DNA of 64,000 nt from Formicarius rufipectus. Its lineage: Eukaryota; Chordata; Aves; Passeriformes; Formicariidae. The notes below the pieces were generated by a model. The model saw only the letters and a program-made list of their open reading frames with translations, was not told where the DNA came from and did not search any database. The stretch spans positions 28,630 through 92,629 of the forward strand of contig VXAU01002307.1 in assembly GCA_013399695.1 (NCBI GenBank). The letters are read 5' to 3'. Positions 37,203 to 48,460 of this stretch are shown piece by piece. Numbering within the stretch: position 1 is the stretch's first letter; each line of letters begins with the position of its first letter. Both the position numbers and the translations under genes were made by a program.

Positions 37203-37590
37203 CATCAATTAGGTTGAAGTGGCTTCTGAGATGGTAGTCCAACCAGTGACACAACCCTGTCAACCAAACCATGGCACTGAGCTCCACGTCCATTCTTTCC
37301 TTAAACATTTCCAGAGGCGGTGACTTCACCACCTCCCTGAGCAGGTCATCGAAAATGCCTCATCACCCTTTCTGTGAAGAAATTCCTCCTGCTGTCCCAC
37401 CTCCCCCTGCCCTGTCCCAGCCCGAGCCCGTTCCCTCTGCTCCTGTCCCTGTTCCTGGAGCACAGCCCGACCCCGCCCGGCTCCCCGCTCCTGGCAGGGA
37501 CTTGCAGAGCCAGAAGGTCCCCCCTGAACCTCCTTTTCTCCAGGCTGAGCCCCCCCCAGCCGCTCATCAGATCTGTGCTCCATTCCCTCC
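37203..37590 (-). repeat. CR1 LINE fragment flanking a CpG island
   Basis: Antisense CR1: GTCAACCAAACCATGGCAC, the GGCGGTGACTTCACCACCTC block, ACCCTTTCTGTGAAGAAATT and CTCCTTTTCTCCAGGCTGAG. Similarity ends near 37590 where CpG-dense unique sequence starts. Confidence 0.85.
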
Positions 37591-37870
37591 CCCGGACGGC
37601 CGGGCTCTGTCCCGGCACGCTGACAGCGCGCAGGGCGCTCCCTCGGAGCAGAGGCCGGAGCTCGCCCGGCACAGCCCGGTCGGACACGGGCGCTGCCCTG
37701 GCCCGGCCCCGCTCACCTCGCCCTACGGCCCTGCTGCAAAGCGCGGCGGCCGCAAAGCGAGACCGGGGCCGGGGCCCTCCCGCAGGGAGCGGGGTAACCC
37801 CGTCACACTCGTGCAGCCGCGGGGAATCGCCGCCCAGACCCGGGCACCTCCCGTCTCCCACTGTCACCAA
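37590..37870 (-). promoter_or_regulatory. CpG-dense block between two CR1 copies, candidate promoter
   Basis: About 280 bases of very high CpG density do not match the CR1 copies on either side. On the minus strand a good splice donor, GGGCGAG followed by GTGAGC, ends at 37717/37716, so a transcript could start here and splice towards DLGAP4 exons. No in-frame start codon linked to DLGAP4 was found. Any use would be as a non-coding first exon or a separate RNA. Function is inference from composition and the donor. Confidence 0.45.
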
Positions 37871-37882
37871 GTCAGTTCGGCT

Positions 37883-38165
37883 GAAAAAGACACCTCCGAG
37901 ATCATCCAGTTCAACCCGTGACTGAATACCACCTTGTCAACTGGAGCAGCACACAGAGTGCCACATCCAGGCTTTGCTTAGACACCCCTAGGGACAGTGG
38001 CTCCACCACATTCCTGCACAGCCCCTTCTAGTCACCCTTTCCGTGAAGAAATTCCTTCTGGTGTCCAACATAAACTGCCACCGGCAGAACTTGACTGTCC
38101 TCTCGTCCTGTTGCTGGTTGCTTGGGAGAAGAGGCCAGTCTTCACCCCTCACCCGCTGCCCTGAG
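37883..38165 (-). repeat. CR1 LINE fragment
   Basis: Antisense CR1: CTCCGAGATCATCCAGTTC, the CAGTGGCTCCACCACATTCC block, CACCCTTTCCGTGAAGAAAT and CTTGGGAGAAGAGGCC. It begins directly after the CpG-dense block at 37590-37870. Confidence 0.85.
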
Positions 38166-41100
38166 AAGGCCACTCAAGGTGCTCTGCCTCCTTTCTGATC
38201 TCCCAACCCTGCAGATTTCTTCAGTCTTGATGCCAGTTTTGTCCCACGGAAGCACCACACAGATGAACACCCAGAAACCAGGGACCCCACCCAGCTGGTG
38301 CCCAGTGGGTCGGATGGAACATGGGACTATGAGAGAAGAGTGTTCACCAAACCCACACAACCATCCATGGCTGGCAGGGAACGCCATTCCCAGCAGCAGC
38401 CACAGTCAAGGAGACTGCAAACACATCTCCATCCACACCTTCTGTTTCCCTTCCCCAAAGCTCTGATTCTGCCCAAAGTCAGTGTGACTCAAGCAAGAAC
38501 AATTCCTGAGACAGTGCAAGGCTCTCAGGGCTTCTCTGGCAGCTCCCCTTCCCAACCCAGGGCACTCTGCAGCACTCGTCTCCCGTGAGGGCCTTCACAG
38601 AGCGGTGATAAATGCTAATGTGCAGCACACCAGCCCTGCTAGCAGCACTGCCTCGGAACAGCCGGGGAGATTGCAGGGTGACAGTGAGATGTAGACATGG
38701 AGCCTGGTGCCAAGGCCAAACACAGAAGTGCCTTGGCCAAGATGGCAGGCTGCTGGCGAACAGAGTTCTGCTTCACAGCATCCATGATTCCCCACTCAAG
38801 GCCTGGCTTCTTGGCATGGTGCAAGCTTGTTGGTCACTGAAACTCAATACTTTGGAAATAAAGTTACTACTTTGTCCAGGACCAGAGCTCAGGAGGTGCA
38901 TGCACTTCCAAGGCTGCAGCTTTTCAGGCATTTGGAAAAGTTCTCCAGCTCTGTTCAACCAGCACTCATTTCCTCAAATCTACCTGGAAAGTTCCCACTC
39001 CACAATGTACAAGGCCAGGCATTACAGGAGCCTCACACTGCAAGGGAGAGTGCTTTCCTCTGAACAGCAGTGCTAAGAGGCCAGAATTTCCAGCCCAGGG
39101 TCTGCTGCTGGAGTGGCAGGTCAGACAGGACAGCACTGGCAGCTGTTCAACAGAGCGCACCAAAACCTAAAAGAGTTCCTGGACAGAAATGTTATTACTC
39201 AGGACCCTCCATTTGGGCCAAGCTGAGAAACTGAAAAGCCTCAAAATTCAAACAAGGAAAAGGAGGTTTCCCAACGAAACAGCTACTCAAGTGACCTCAC
39301 AGCTCTGCAATAACGTACTGGCTCCCGACCTGTCCCCACACCCTGCTCTCCACAGGAGCAGCACTGACTGGGCTGGCAGCCAAGCAGGCAGGACATGGCA
39401 GAATGGGGGCCTTCAGGAGAGGGTCCAGGGACTCCCTTGGGGACAATTCCACAGCAGTCCTTTCTCTAGCTTCAGAGATAGGCCTTGCATATAAGACTAA
39501 GATGGATGTAACATCTATGGTTTAACCTATCAGTTTTAATGCATCTGTAGATCTGCCCACTCTGGGTAAGAAATTTAGGTTTGGAGTTCCCTCCTGAACA
39601 CAGCAAATACCCATGTGGGCTCTGTTCAGTTAGATCTCTACCACTCCCAGAATAGAAAAAAAAGACAAAGAATACTTCGAAGTTTGACTAATCTTATGAC
39701 AACAACTTACAATAAAAAATCCCTTTTAGCAACTCAAATATTTTTCAGCTTTCATCAAACATCACTTTGTGCCATGAGAGTACATCAGTAAAAAGGCATA
39801 AGCAACTTCTGATCTTCACTTTAATTCCAGCTCTGACAGACCTGCACCACAGGTAAGAATCTACCTTTGAAACATTTGCCACTCAAGTTTCTCAGTCGAC
39901 TTCAAACTGGAGAGAAAACAGTAGCTTAAGCTTTGATGTCTTAGAACTAGGTTCAGAAAAGATCAGTACAGTGAAAACTGGATGTCTTAATGAAGAACAT
40001 TAAACAGGATATACAAGACTGATTGTCAACACATCCTTGATGTAAATACTAATGATAAGGTTTAAAATTTATGCACTTTCACACTGTTCCCCTTTTGAGC
40101 ACAGCAAGATACTGCCTAGCTTGGATGAGTCCCTTTAGAGACTGGTTTCATTTTCTTGGAGGAGCTGACAAACTTCACCTCCCTGAGACTCTGCAGAGCA
40201 GTGGGGATAACTCAGCTCCTGCATGCACCATCTGCTCAGGCACCACTGCAGCACCTGTGTAGGCATCAGGTACCCTGCCTGTATCCCAGCCAGGTGCACA
40301 TGCCCTGTTGTCTTTACTGGCAATTTATGGTGCAAGACTAAGCTCAACACCAAGAAGCTAACTAGGAGAGGACCAAAACTCATCCGTCTTCCTTCATAGT
40401 ATTAAAGTCTACAGAAATTTGGGAAGAGACCTGGCAGTGCATAGCCCACAGACCCATCCTCTACAGAAATCCAACAGTCTCCAGTCCTGGGGGACCATTA
40501 CCTCCCCCAGGACTGTTTGTCACTTGTCCTTGACAGCAGACTAGCAGTTACCTCACTATTTCAGTGGAAATCACAAATGCTTTTGCAATGGTGTCTTTTG
40601 GATTTATAAGCCAGACTCTGGCAGAGCAGAAGTGAAGCACTGGACTGAGAACCACGTCAGGGCTTCGACTGTGGGGCTGTTATTCCTCTCGTCCCTGGCT
40701 TCTCCACGGGACAGAAGGCTGCCTTACCACACCCATCTGCACCAAAGGGCCAGCAATTAATTAATTCTGAAAGACAAACTGAAGCAGACAGAATTTCTAC
40801 TCTCCTAAATATTTCCTCCTCTCCTAAACTATTTGCAGATGGACCAGTTTAACTTCCACTTCTTTAAAGAAGGCTTATGGCAAATCCAGCTGTCATTCTG
40901 TACCCTTCTTCTCCCTCTCTCTGGGTGGCAGGCTGGCACGGAGACTGGGAGAGAAGGGAAGGATAAACTCAATCTCACATGAGCTGTACTGGAGAGACCC
41001 AAATTCACCATTCTCATCTGCAAGTGCAACTCACAGAACTTTATCCGACAGCCTGAACTCTAATCGCCTTTCACAGTGAACAGCAATCATACTTAGCATT

Positions 41101-43330
41101 GCTCCCCTCCCTTTTAAATCTGCTCTGATAAGAAACACAATGACAACTTTTCAGTGTAGAAATTAAAAGTGGATTTTTCTTGAACAGGGCCACCCGCTTG
41201 CACAGCCTTAATCCTTCCAGCTCACACATGTCCCTGTAACTTGCACTGCTCTGCATCCAATTATGCTCCTCAATCCATTAGAAAATATTTGAGGCAGTTG
41301 TGCAGGTTGCACAGGGCAAGAATATCAGCAGAAGAGGCACAACGAAGCCCTGCTTGATACATTCCCTCTGCAGGTAGGCGTAGACTGGGTTATAAGAAAA
41401 ATTAAGTGTCACTGAGGGACTTTCACAGGGTCCAGTGATTAGCCCAAACTACAAAAGTCTGAGGTCAAACAATAGAAAAAGCCATACAGAATACGAGACC
41501 AGACACTTTTTTGTAAGTGCCTGGCAGCTATTAGTTATCCATTACAAGCATTTAAAATTCTCTTGCTTTGGCAGCACACACAGCAAGGAATGAGCTCACA
41601 GAGCAGCAGGTCTCCCATGCATTAGGCTGGAACAGCAGACCAACCCTGAGCTAAGTAGTGAGAAGTGTCCACAAATCTAAACTGCATACACAGATCCCGT
41701 ACCCAAGGACTAACTTGCACATAGCTGTGAGTGAAACACAAGCTAACAATGTATGCTGGGACACCAGCTACAGTTCCACACCAGTATTGTTTGCCCCCAG
41801 TACTCTGTGTTTTACCAAGTACCATTGTATTCTCCAGACAGAAAATCCACATATCACAGAAATCAAGTTCTTCCATTATCAAATTTTGCTGACCAGGGTC
41901 TGTCAGGGGCTGCACAGGGTCTCCTCATCCTTCCAAGATGGCACAGTGCCCAGCAGTTACACTCAGTGCTTCCAGAGCAATGCTACAGATCCCAGCATCC
42001 TCAGCTACACACAAACTTATGCTGCCACTACAGAAGTGGGACAGAAGTAGCAAGCAAGCTGAATGCAAAAATAGCAGGTGGCAGTTTAGCACTTGCACCT
42101 TAAAGATGAGCTTTTCCATGACTGCAACACATCAAACAAATTCTGCAGGTAACCCTATTCCGCAGACCTAGGCACATACACATCAACACTTAACCTGAAA
42201 GCCAAGCAGACTGGATGTGATCACTAGTTAGAACTGCTTTTCTCCACACATTCAAGAACATGTAACTTCATGGCACCAAATTCCTGCTGGAAGAGGAATT
42301 ACCAGCAAGCAATTTGGTCCCTCTGGAGTGAAATCTGCCAACTTATGCGACTTGGCAATCTGGCTTGTTAACATCCCACATGACTGGAATTTATTTTAGG
42401 ATCCAAAGCCACATGCTATAGTTTTTATTTCCCCCCCCCTTTTCTTCTTTTCCTTCTCCAAATGACAAGCTGCAGCCCAGGATTCAGAGGTCCTAATTCC
42501 ACAGCTGTCTCTAACACACATTTCCTGCACACTCTGGGGTCAAGGTCCTTTGCAGAATAAGTAATGTTAGTCCTATCAACAGCATCCTGCAAATACTCCT
42601 CCTTTTTGAGCCTCTCAACGAAGACTGGACTAGAAATTAAGAGCTATATTTACTTACTGTTCACAACCAACCCTAACATCCCCACCCTCCTGCACGGCAC
42701 ACCGGCGCGGAGCTACACCTGCAGTTAAATCTGGAGGGGTTCAGTCTCAGCTCCTGGACAGGTCACGCAGCTTGAGGCTGGGGTGCCACACCAGGTACCT
42801 TCAATCTAGGCTGAGAAAAGAGAATTTCCAGAGCCAGCTCTGGCCGAGAGGTGTCAGATCACTGCGCTGCGAAATGTCAGCCTTCAGCTTCATGCCTCAC
42901 CCAGATAATTCCCTCTTCTCCAGGGGAGGAAGAATCCGATCGCCGCCCGAAAGAAAGGGCCCGTGTCCCCGGCAGGGACCACGCTTCGGGAAGCGCCGCT
43001 TCCTTCCCTCAGGCACCCACGGTCTCCTTAGGGGCTTGGAGCCCCGGGCCGGGCACCCGGCCTGCCCCCGCACGGCCCGGGAAGGCTGCGGGGCGTTGCC
43101 CACCCCCGGCGGCGCAGGCGGCATGCGGGGAGGAGGATGGAGGAGCAGCCGGCACAGGCGGCGGCAGCGGGACCCCCCCGGCCGGCCGGGACGCGCGTGG
43201 GAAGCGGAAGGGGCGGCGGGCCGGCAAGTGGCGGAGCAGCAGCGGCAGCGAGGGAAGGAGGGACGGGGCGGCACCCCCGCCCGCAGCCATGCAGGGCCCG
43301 GCCCGGCCCCCCGCCCGCGCGGTCACTCAC

Positions 43331-43361
43331 ATTGCCTGAGGAACTCCAGACACAAAGCCAT
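43331..43361 (-). CDS. DLGAP4: Alternative first coding exon of the DLGAP4 short isoform
   Basis: On the minus strand an ATG at 43361-43359 opens MALCLEFLRQ plus one base (T), followed by the donor GTGAGT at 43330-43325. Spliced to 10201 it gives ...LRQ-C-SSCLVAYKKTPPPV. This is nearly the start I remember for the mammalian short isoform (MALCLELLKQ-C-SSCLVAY). The phase fits exactly, and the predicted product is 450 residues, close to the mammalian short form. The ATG has G at +4 and C at -3. The exon lies at the edge of a CpG island, so it is probably transcribed from that promoter. Its 5' border is hidden by an assembly gap (43395-43525) beginning 33 bases upstream of the ATG. Confidence 0.85.
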
Positions 43362-43394
43362 GGGAGACACAAAGAGGGGCGGAGGGGACCGGAG

Positions 43395-43525
43395 NNNNNN
43401 NNNNNNNNNNNNNNNNNNNNNNNNNNNNNNNNNNNNNNNNNNNNNNNNNNNNNNNNNNNNNNNNNNNNNNNNNNNNNNNNNNNNNNNNNNNNNNNNNNNN
43501 NNNNNNNNNNNNNNNNNNNNNNNNN
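43395..43525. other. Assembly gap (131 N)
   Basis: There are 131 consecutive unknown bases inside the CpG island, just upstream of the short-isoform ATG. Open frames read through these bases are artefacts. The gap probably reflects extreme GC content. Confidence 0.99.
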
Positions 43526-46500
43526 GCCGAGGGGACAGCGGCGCGGGGGCCGCTCCCGCACGGGCCCCGCCGCGGGGGCAGCCGCGCGGTGCTGAACAAA
43601 GCGGGCGCCGCTCCCATCCCACACGGAAGCTTTGTCTCCTTGTCGCGATGACATCTTCCCCAGCGCGGCCCCAGCTCCACCCACGCGCGAACGTGGGCTT
43701 GGATTAAAGAGCCCTCGTGTCCTCCCCGCTCCAGCTGCTCCTGCCCCCGGCACCGGGCGCGGGTGGGACCCGCGTGGGCACTGAGCATCTACCCACCCGC
43801 CACACACCTGCTGCGGGATCGCCGGGAGGAGCCCTCTGCTGCAGAGGGAAATATACATGGAAAGGAAACAGCGGCACGGGGAGGTCTTCCTTGTGGGTGT
43901 TTTTCCCTGGTCCCAGAGATTTGCTGGTGAAGTTCTGCCTCCATGGGCGTGGGGAGAGGGCGTGGAGCCTCAATGGGTGCGGGTGCTGTGCTTGGGGCTA
44001 TGCCTTGTGCCTCCCCTTGGGCTGTCTGAGCAGAACTGCTGAAGGATGGAGGTGTGGAGGGGAGCAGGCCTGGCAAAGTGTGCAGGCTGCAGGAAGAACC
44101 TGCCTGGGCAGAGCCACCCTGGGGTGCTGGAGCAGTGTCCAGCTCCATCCCTCCATCCTATTCTGACACACATGGAGCTGAGCACAAAGCTCACCTGGAC
44201 ATGAGGCTGATGTTACCTCTGCAAGGTCAGACCCACACCATGTGGTACCTGGCTAAGATGGGCAGTGGGCGCCCGCCAGCCCATCACGGTGTGGGCACTG
44301 CCCAGCGGTGCTGCCCGCGGGTGCCTGGCCCCCAGCAGGGCTCGTGGCTGTGGCAGACAGCGGTGCTGCCACGTGGCTCCCACCAGCAGCATGTGCACCA
44401 CCGTGTGAGCTGTCGACACTTGGCATTCAGTGACCAAATCACTTCTGCTCTTAGAAGCATCAGCACAATGGGGCTGAAGAAGGATCTGGTCAAAGAGTCA
44501 CCGCTAAGCCTTCGGACCAACAGCCCAGGGCTTTCGCCTCCACTGCCTACAAAGGAAAGCAAAGAAACTTGTTTTCAATTCAGGGGCTCCCAGGTGAGGA
44601 GCGGGTAGCAGCTCTGGACTGAGAGTTCCTCATCCACACAGACTGTGGAACCCTGAGTCAATCTGCTCCTGAATTCTCAGGAATACCCGTGTCTTGGCTC
44701 AGTAGATGGAAAAAGTAATAGAAGAGCGTAAAAGAGAGGAAAAGCAAACCCAAACAAGAAAAACAAATACAAAGAAATCCTCATTTGCCTGTGCTGCTTG
44801 ACATCCTATAAATGCTTCAGGCTGTTTGCATGGTCTCACTCAACCACACCCAGCCCATCTCTGCTGGGACACATGTGTGCCTCAACTAAGACCATTGGTC
44901 ACTGCTGGGCTGCCCCAGTGATGGCATGAGTTCCATGGCCCCAGAGAGCTGCAGAGAGTGGCTGAGCATTACTGACAGTAGAGACAAAGCAGTACCTGTC
45001 TGGTGTCAAGGCATTTCTATGCTCACTTGGCTCACATGGATGGCCAGTGTGTGGGGGTGGCACCAGGCCCCTTGGCCCTGAGGGGACCTCAGGTGTCTGT
45101 ATACATGGCACATTGCCCCCCACCCAGCTCTCTGCATGGGCAGAGCACTGCAATGTGCATGGATTCCTCCTGCTGCCCTTCCAGAGACCCCAAAGGAGCC
45201 AAGGCACTCCTCTGTGCCTTAGTTTCTCCTCTCCCACAAGGTCAGAACTACTGACTCCCTTTCCAGCTATCAAGGCTGATAAAAGCAAGGAACAAGAAGA
45301 ACTTGGTTTTCTGATCATATCAGCAAAGGGAAATGCTGGCAGCTGCCTTTGTTGCTACTCTTTTGTAGATGGCTCCTGCAGGGAGAAGGCAAGCTTGGCC
45401 CAGACCTTGGAACTGTGCTCACCTCCTCTGCATCTCTTTGTGCCAGCACAGGATCATCTGTGGCTGCAGCTTCTCCCTTCCTGGGGACCTAGGCAAATGA
45501 TACTTCTGTGGGACTCAATCCTATCGCAGCTGGATTTGGGTGCCAGACGTGCCTGCAGCAGGCACTGAGCCTGCTGCCTGTGGGAGAGCTGAAATCTGGC
45601 AGCAAAGAGCACCAAACAGAGAAAGACAAAGACGGTTTGGGTTTGGGGGTGGAGCTGAGAGTGAGGTTGTGGCCACAGAACATCTTCCTGGGGAAAAGGG
45701 AGTGCTGGCTGGGCACAGGGCGGTGGTGGAGTTTCCGTAATAAGAAGAAAAAGATCAGAATTGAAAAATAAACTGGCAAATGTGGAGAGAAACAGCTGTC
45801 ATAAATCTCTTTGTGTTGCACACACACATGAATATATCACAGACATATGCACATTCCCTTTTTTCCTTTGCAAACACTGATGGAGCATGTAACAGAAAGC
45901 TTTCCCTGGCACACACACTCACACACACACTCTCCTTCTAATCCCTTTCCTGCTTCTATGTCAGAGAAAGCTATTTCTGGAATGTGAAATCTAGGTCAGA
46001 AAGGAGAAAATCTGAAGGGAATGATAATAGTCCCTCCCAAAGGCCATGCAGGGTCAGTGTAGGGCAATGTGATTAGTAAAGACCCCTCAGCCACGGAGGC
46101 TCATGCACAGGCTGAGCAGTGGCTCCTCGCGTGGTGTGAGTTCCCTTTGCCTTCTGCTTCTTGCCTACTGTTTCTTCCCCACAAAGAAGAGAAGGCCGTG
46201 ACAGCCAGGAGGAGAGGAACAGCCATCACCTTCCTACACAGAAACCAGGTTCACTGTGCAGAGGAGGAGAAGGAGGAGGAAGAACTACACTAGACTTCTC
46301 CAAAAGCCATATGGCTTTCTCAGAAGCTGTGGAAACTAATCGCACAGTGAGCCAGCCCTTCGGGATTGGGCCAGCACAATGATGTGACACTGCACAGACG
46401 TGTGCAGGCACTTTGTCCTTCCTCCAGTAAGCACAGCCCTGCTTCCCCTGCAAGAGCATCTTTGCCAGGGGACTGGGGTGGCACCTACCTTTTCCTGGGG

Positions 46501-47672
46501 CAGGGCAGGGTTCCCAGTACAGCTATGGGCCTGGGAGCCAGCTCTCTAATATAGTGATAAAAAGGGAAACAAAAGCAACACAAAGAAGATAGGAAGCAGG
46601 TGGGAGGCAGAAGGCAGCTGTTCCGTCCAGACCTTGGGAGTATCTCTTCCGGGTAGGGCTCTCATGCCCAGCCTGGGCTTGGCAAAGTTCTGGCATATGG
46701 ATCGACCAGAAGGTGTGTGCATCCCTGGCCCCCTGGAAGAGATCTGGACACAGGATAAGGAACTGGGCACCTGGGCTTTCTGTGAACAGGCTGCTGAATC
46801 CCAGGGCAGGATGCTCGGAGCAAGGGTGGTGTTACCAGAAGACACAGGGGGAACTGGGAAAGAGGTCAGGTACTAACTGGTTTGGTGGGAGCTTTCCCTG
46901 CTGTCTTTGCTTTACTCACTGCTGCTTTCCTGTTTTACATGGTTATCAAATATTCCACTCTGCATTGGAAGTAGTCTATTAAACAAGCAATTCCCAAAGC
47001 TGCCTCTAATAAGCAGGAACCGGGGCTTCGGAACTCTTTGTGATGCTCTGGAGCCGGTGTGGCTGTCACCTCAGGCCTGGCAATTAGAGGAATACGTTCC
47101 ACTGGGGCTTTTGAGTCTCTGGCTGTGCAAGGCACAAAGCTTTGTTTAAGGCTGATCAAGGGCAGTTCATCATCTGTCTCCCAGGCTGTCAAATGGGAGC
47201 TAATTGCTTTGTATGTGCTGGTGACACAGGCATTAGTGGGAGGAGTTGTGGCAGAGGTATGGCAGCTGTCAGGGCTCTCCCTGTGCCTTGTTCCCTACAC
47301 AGACCCGGGGACTGGCAGTCTCCTGAAAAGGAGCTCACTGCCTCTCATCCTGCACTCTGATGGTGCCCGAATCCCTTTGCTTTATGATCCAATCCCCACA
47401 CCACCCTCAAGGAACGAGAAGCCCACGTCAGCCCCAGCACTGCTGCTGCTGGTGCCTCTTAAGGATGTCCCTACAGAGACAAAAGCCAAACGCCCTCTCT
47501 GGGAACTGAGCCCCAAGTGGTCCCTCTTCCTCCAGGGTGGCACCAGATTCTGGGTGCAGGAAGGTGGGATGTAAACAGGTGAGGGTTCTCAACTGTTTCC
47601 CCCCAGAGCCCTGCATAGGGCAGAGACCATGAGCACCTGCAGATGATGGTGCACCCACTTCTTCCTGTCGGT

Positions 47673-48460
47673 CCAGATTGATGCCACCAAGCTGAGGGGA
47701 ACCAGTCTGCTGTTCGGAGGCCCCTCTCCTACACCACTAACCTCTTAGATGCAGAGATGCATGGAAAAGGACCTGGGGGTGCTGGTCACCAGCAGCTGAG
47801 CATGAGCTGGCATGTTGTCCACATGAGAGAGAAGGCCAATGACATCCTGACTTGTATCAGACATAGTGTGGCCAGCAGAACACATCCCCCTGCACTGTGG
47901 CCATGCCATCAGTCCTGGGGTCACTTTCAAGCCCTTCATGGCATGAAAGACACTGAAGGACTGGAGCACGTCCAGAGAAAGGAACAGAACTGGGGAAGGG
48001 TCTGGAGCACAAGCCTGATAAGGAGCAGCCGAGAGAGCTGGCAGGGCTCAGCCTGGAGAAAAGGAGGCTCAGGGGGGACCTTCTCACTCCACAACTTCCT
48101 GAAAGCAGGCTGGAGCCAGGTGGGGGTTGGGCTCTGCTCCCAGGGAACAAATGACAGGATGACAGGAAATGGCCTCAAGTTGCACCAGGGTTTAGGTTGG
48201 ATATTAGGGAAAATTGCTTCATGGAAAGGTTGGTCAGGTGTTGGAACAGGCTGCCTGAGGCAGTGGTGGAGTCACTCTCCCTAGATGTGTGGGTCCTTTC
48301 CCATTTAGAATATTCTGTGAACTCCCTGTAAATTATGTGAGCAAGTGTTCAAAGAATGTGTGGATGTGGCACTCAGGGACATGGTTTAGGGGTGGGCTTG
48401 GCAGTGCTGGACTCTGATATTAAAGGGCTTTTTTAACCAAAAAGATTCCATAGATTGTAG
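47673..48460 (+). repeat. CR1 LINE fragment in plus orientation
   Basis: Sense CR1: GATTGATGCCACCAAGCTGA, GACCTGGGGGTGCTGGT, GCTCAGCCTGGAGAAAAGGA, GGGGGGACCTTCTCACTCC, the TTAGGTTGGATATTAGGG block and GTGTGGATGTGGCACTCAGG. It is about 790 bases, the longest CR1 piece here, with only a partial 3' terminus. A short foreign insert interrupts it at about 48287-48345. Confidence 0.88.
48287..48345 (+). repeat. Tiny insert inside the CR1, possibly a CR1 3' end
   Basis: CR1 similarity stops after CCCTAGATGT and resumes at GTTCAAAGAATGTG. The intervening bases include GGTCCTTTCCCA and ATATTCTGTGA, which resemble the sense CR1 terminus (GGTCCCTTCCA...ATTCTGTGA). A very short dead-on-arrival insertion would explain it. 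The identification is by eye. Confidence 0.4.

Larger units (their letters stand above)
42930..43830 (-). promoter_or_regulatory. DLGAP4: CpG island, probable promoter of the short DLGAP4 isoform
   Basis: The stretch is strongly GC- and CpG-rich on both sides of a run of 131 unknown bases, against an ordinary intron background. It surrounds the alternative start codon at 43361. No TATA box is evident, as is common for CpG-island promoters. The transcription start cannot be placed because the gap removes the sequence directly upstream of the known exon part. Opposite-strand initiation is possible but not shown. Confidence 0.7.

Noticed and set aside
42772..43858. Long open frames on both strands across the CpG island
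   Set aside because: They read through 131 unknown bases and depend on GC-rich composition; only the ten-codon start at 43361 is supported.
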